DNA of 64,000 nucleotides from Myxococcus sp. RHSTA-1-4 (GTDB taxonomy: Bacteria > Myxococcota > Myxococcia > Myxococcales > Myxococcaceae), in the NCBI RefSeq assembly GCF_020037125.1, contig NZ_JAIQDG010000001.1, positions 310,001-374,000 of the forward strand, in the 5' to 3' direction. This document shows positions 61,911 to 64,000 of this stretch, piece after piece (positions within the stretch are counted from its first letter, which is position 1; every line of letters starts with the position of its first letter). A program made the position numbers and the translations under genes. The notes beneath the pieces were generated by a model. The model was not told where the DNA came from. It made no database searches and saw nothing but the letters and a program-made list of their open reading frames with translations.

Positions 61911-63293
61911 TCAACCGCTCGCGGCCGCCCCCGCCAGTGCCTCCACCTCGTCGTGGAACGCGCGGATGAGCTCATGCGGGTCCGGCACCCGGCCCGCGTC
62001 CGCCGCCACGCCCACCGTCACCTGCCCCGCGTAGCTGAAGAGGCTCACCCCCAGGCCCAGGTGGCCCGCCTGGGGCACCCAGAAGGTGAGCCCGCCCAGC
62101 GTCGTGCCCGCCAGCGACACGGCCTCGCGCGGGCCCGGCACGTTGGTGGCCACCAACGTGGCCTTGGAGCCGAAGATGTCCACCGCCGCCCGCTTCATGG
62201 CCGCGGGGGTGTACCCCAGCACCTCCAGCATGCCGAACGTCACCACCGCCTCCGGCGAGCGCTTCACCAGCCCCATCCGCCGCGCCAGCTCGAGCAGGCG
62301 CCGCCGGGGCTCCTCGATGTGGACCGGCAGCCGCAGGAACACCACGCCGAAGCGGTTGCCCAGCTCGCGAGGCACGGGCTCGTCCAGTGGCCGCAGGTTC
62401 ACCGGCACCAGCGCATGCACGTCCTCCGGCGGCACGTCGCGCGCCTCCAGGTACCGTCTCAGCGCGCCCGTCACCGCCGTCAGCAGCACGTCATTCACCG
62501 TACCGTCCAGCGCGCGCCCCAGCGCCTTCACCCGCTCCAGCGGCACCGGGTCCGACCACGCGGCGCGCTTCTCCGTGCCCAGCGGCCCACGCAGCGGCGT
62601 GCGCGGGTCCTGCGGAATCACCAGCAGCTTCCCCACCGCCGCCGCACCCCGGGCCCCCTGGCGCACCAGGTCTCCCGCGAGGATGGGCTCCGCCGCCAGC
62701 TCCGCGCCCTTGCGCAGCACCGTGCGCGCCGTCCCCGCCACCACCCGCGCCCCACGCATCCACCGCGCCAGCCCGCTCCCAGGCCCGTGCGTCCGCTCGC
62801 GCAGCTCCGGGGCCACGCCCTCGTGCGCGCCCTCCGCATCCGTGAGCGTCAGCAGCACCCGCGCCAACGCGATGCCATCCGCGAGGCAGTGGTGCAGGCG
62901 GCACAGCAGCACGTCCCCGCCACGTGCACCCTCCAGCACGTGGAACTGCCACAGCGGCCGGGAGCGCTCCAGGGGCGTGCTCATCCACTGCCCCACCAGC
63001 GTCTCCAGCGCCGCGCGGTCCCCCGGGGCCGGCACCGCGAGCCGCGACAGGTGCGCGTCCAGGTCGAAGTCCCGCGCCTCCTCCCAGTGCGGCACGCCCA
63101 GGCGCCCCAGCACCACGCGCTGCCGGAAGCGGGGGTAGCGCTCCACCAGCCGCTCACGCACCACCGCCTGGAGGCGCGCGAAGTCCAGCCGGCCCTCGAA
63201 CCAGAGCACGGCGGTAATCATCATCAGGTTGGCGGGTTCCTCCATGTGGAACCACAGCGCGTCCACGCTCGCCATCCGCTCGTGCGCCGGCAT
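61911..63293 (-). CDS. Wax ester synthase/diacylglycerol acyltransferase
   Basis: 460 aa. The HHxxxDG motif is H134-H135-x3-D139-G140 (HHCLADG) and the C-terminal NVPGPR signature is in ATNVPGPREAVSLAG. It makes wax esters or triacylglycerol from acyl-CoA. The start shows the expected segment MASVDALWFHMEEPANLMMI. It follows the gene at the window end by 57 nt on the same strand. Confidence 0.94.
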   Translation of the reverse strand: MPAHERMASVDALWFHMEEPANLMMITAVLWFEGRLDFARLQAVVRERLVERYPRFRQRVVLGRLGVPHWEEARDFDLDAHLSRLAVPAPGDRAALETLVGQWMSTPLERSRPLWQFHVLEGARGGDVLLCRLHHCLADGIALARVLLTLTDAEGAHEGVAPELRERTHGPGSGLARWMRGARVVAGTARTVLRKGAELAAEPILAGDLVRQGARGAAAVGKLLVIPQDPRTPLRGPLGTEKRAAWSDPVPLERVKALGRALDGTVNDVLLTAVTGALRRYLEARDVPPEDVHALVPVNLRPLDEPVPRELGNRFGVVFLRLPVHIEEPRRRLLELARRMGLVKRSPEAVVTFGMLEVLGYTPAAMKRAAVDIFGSKATLVATNVPGPREAVSLAGTTLGGLTFWVPQAGHLGLGVSLFSYAGQVTVGVAADAGRVPDPHELIRAFHDEVEALAGAAASG

Positions 63294-63350
63294 CTCTCCG
63301 CATCCCTCCAGGTGCGCCAGCCGGAGTCTCGCCTGTCCAGCCCCACCCGC

Positions 63351-64000
63351 CTACTTCTTCCCGCCCTCCGGCGGTGTGCGGTCGAACTGGAAGGTCTGCT
63401 TCGTGGGGTCGTCCACCATGAGCGTGAGCGTCCCGTCCTCCACCCTCCAGAGATAGCTGCCACCGCGGAACTTCAGCCTCTTCCGGCTGAGAGGAATGAC
63501 GCGTTTGTCCCCGCACACGGGGCCCACCGCCTGTCCGTCCCGCGTGCGCAGCGTCAGCCGGTCCTCGCCGGACAGCTCCACCGTCCCCCACGCGCGGACC
63601 ACCAGCTTGTTGCCCTGCCCCAGGGTGGCTTCCTCCAGTGCGGTGCGCAGCACGAAGCAGCCGTCGGGCCTCACCTGGAGCGTGCGCGCGTAGTCCGCGC
63701 GAGGCTCTGCCTCGATTCGCTCGGGCCCGCCGTCCTGTTCCTCCGGAAGGCTCGCGGCGGCCAGCGTCCAGAGCCCGACCAGCGCCTCGGGGGGCTTCGT
63801 GGCCGGAACGGGAAGCCCCTGGCACGGGTCCGCCCGCTCCTTCTCCGGACTGGGCGGAGCCGGCTCGAAGGAGCGCTGGCAGGTGCGGCCACAGGTGCGC
63901 GACGCGCACTGCGTATCGTCCGGAGCGCAGCCCGCCTTCACGGTGCAGGCCTTGAGCCTGTCCAGCGCCTTCTCGCAGTCCTCGCGCAGGCACTTGTCCA
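63351..64000 (-). CDS. Cys-rich hypothetical protein (cut by window end)
   Basis: At least 215 aa; the 5' end is outside the window. The visible start is Cys-rich (CLREDCEKALDRLKAC, KAGCAPDDTQC, CGRTC), followed by a Pro-rich segment and a beta-rich region that begins ALVGLWTLAAASL and resembles a lipocalin-like strand set (TLQVRPDGCFVLRTAL, YLWRVEDGTLTLMVDD). The Cys pattern suggests export. No family is certain. It is directly upstream of the WS/DGAT gene. Confidence 0.75.
   Translation of the reverse strand, partial: DKCLREDCEKALDRLKACTVKAGCAPDDTQCASRTCGRTCQRSFEPAPPSPEKERADPCQGLPVPATKPPEALVGLWTLAAASLPEEQDGGPERIEAEPRADYARTLQVRPDGCFVLRTALEEATLGQGNKLVVRAWGTVELSGEDRLTLRTRDGQAVGPVCGDKRVIPLSRKRLKFRGGSYLWRVEDGTLTLMVDDPTKQTFQFDRTPPEGGKK

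Overview
The window is about 70% G+C, with strong G/C preference at third codon positions, densely packed translationally coupled genes, and a delta-proteobacterial (Myxococcaceae-like) gene repertoire: NtrC-type two-component pairs, a Ser/Thr kinase, DUF4388 and MshEN regulators, a FimU-PilV-PilW-PilX-PilY1 minor-pilin operon and many lipoproteins. No rRNA, tRNA, insertion sequence or CRISPR array was seen. The family-level assignment is an inference from gene content.

Layout. 1-3308: lipoprotein, histidine kinase and NtrC-type regulator (minus strand). 3586-10545: small Ala/Lys-rich secreted protein with a textbook terminator, GAF protein with a sigma70-like promoter, Ser/Thr kinase, and a large TPR/DUF3857 lipoprotein whose transglutaminase fold has lost its catalytic residues. 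10576-15237: ankyrin protein, TetR regulator divergent from a DUF6463-DUF2867 protein over a four-half-site operator, isoaspartyl peptidase and a DJ-1/PfpI protein. 15249-21548: complete suf operon read leftward (rrf2-sufB-sufC-sufD-sufS-sufU-sufT) with a 13-bp-arm inverted repeat upstream. 21782-22978: orphan amino-acid-type ABC substrate-binding lipoprotein. 23004-27729: six overlapping genes for Tad-type pseudopilin-like proteins, a secreted protein with four CX3C motifs and a Flp-type prepilin, without any Tad motor or secretin genes in the window. 28188-34747: WrbA, then a leftward operon of coiled-coil protein, HemW, TPR membrane protein and DUF4388 protein. 34923-46904: M16 peptidase, PilY1 and minor pilins, two lipoproteins. 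46945-53986: PrmA, YdjM-like hydrolase, AraC regulator, two Mpo1/DUF962-like membrane proteins, an adenylate-cyclase-type protein, a 67-aa protein and RsmE. 54100-61901: GlsB-like membrane protein, then RDD protein, MshEN/HEAT protein, histidine kinase and NtrC regulator. 61911-64000: WS/DGAT acyltransferase and a gene cut by the window end.

The most interesting parts are (i) the orphan Tad-like operon at 23004-27729 with its duplicated twin-CX3C protein, (ii) three regulatory arrays that match neighbouring regulators (TetR at 12252-12283, Rrf2 at 21613-21645, AraC at 50280-50328), (iii) GC hairpins at convergent gene ends that carry the stop codon in or at the loop, and (iv) the RDD/MshEN/two-component module with 15-residue tandem repeats.
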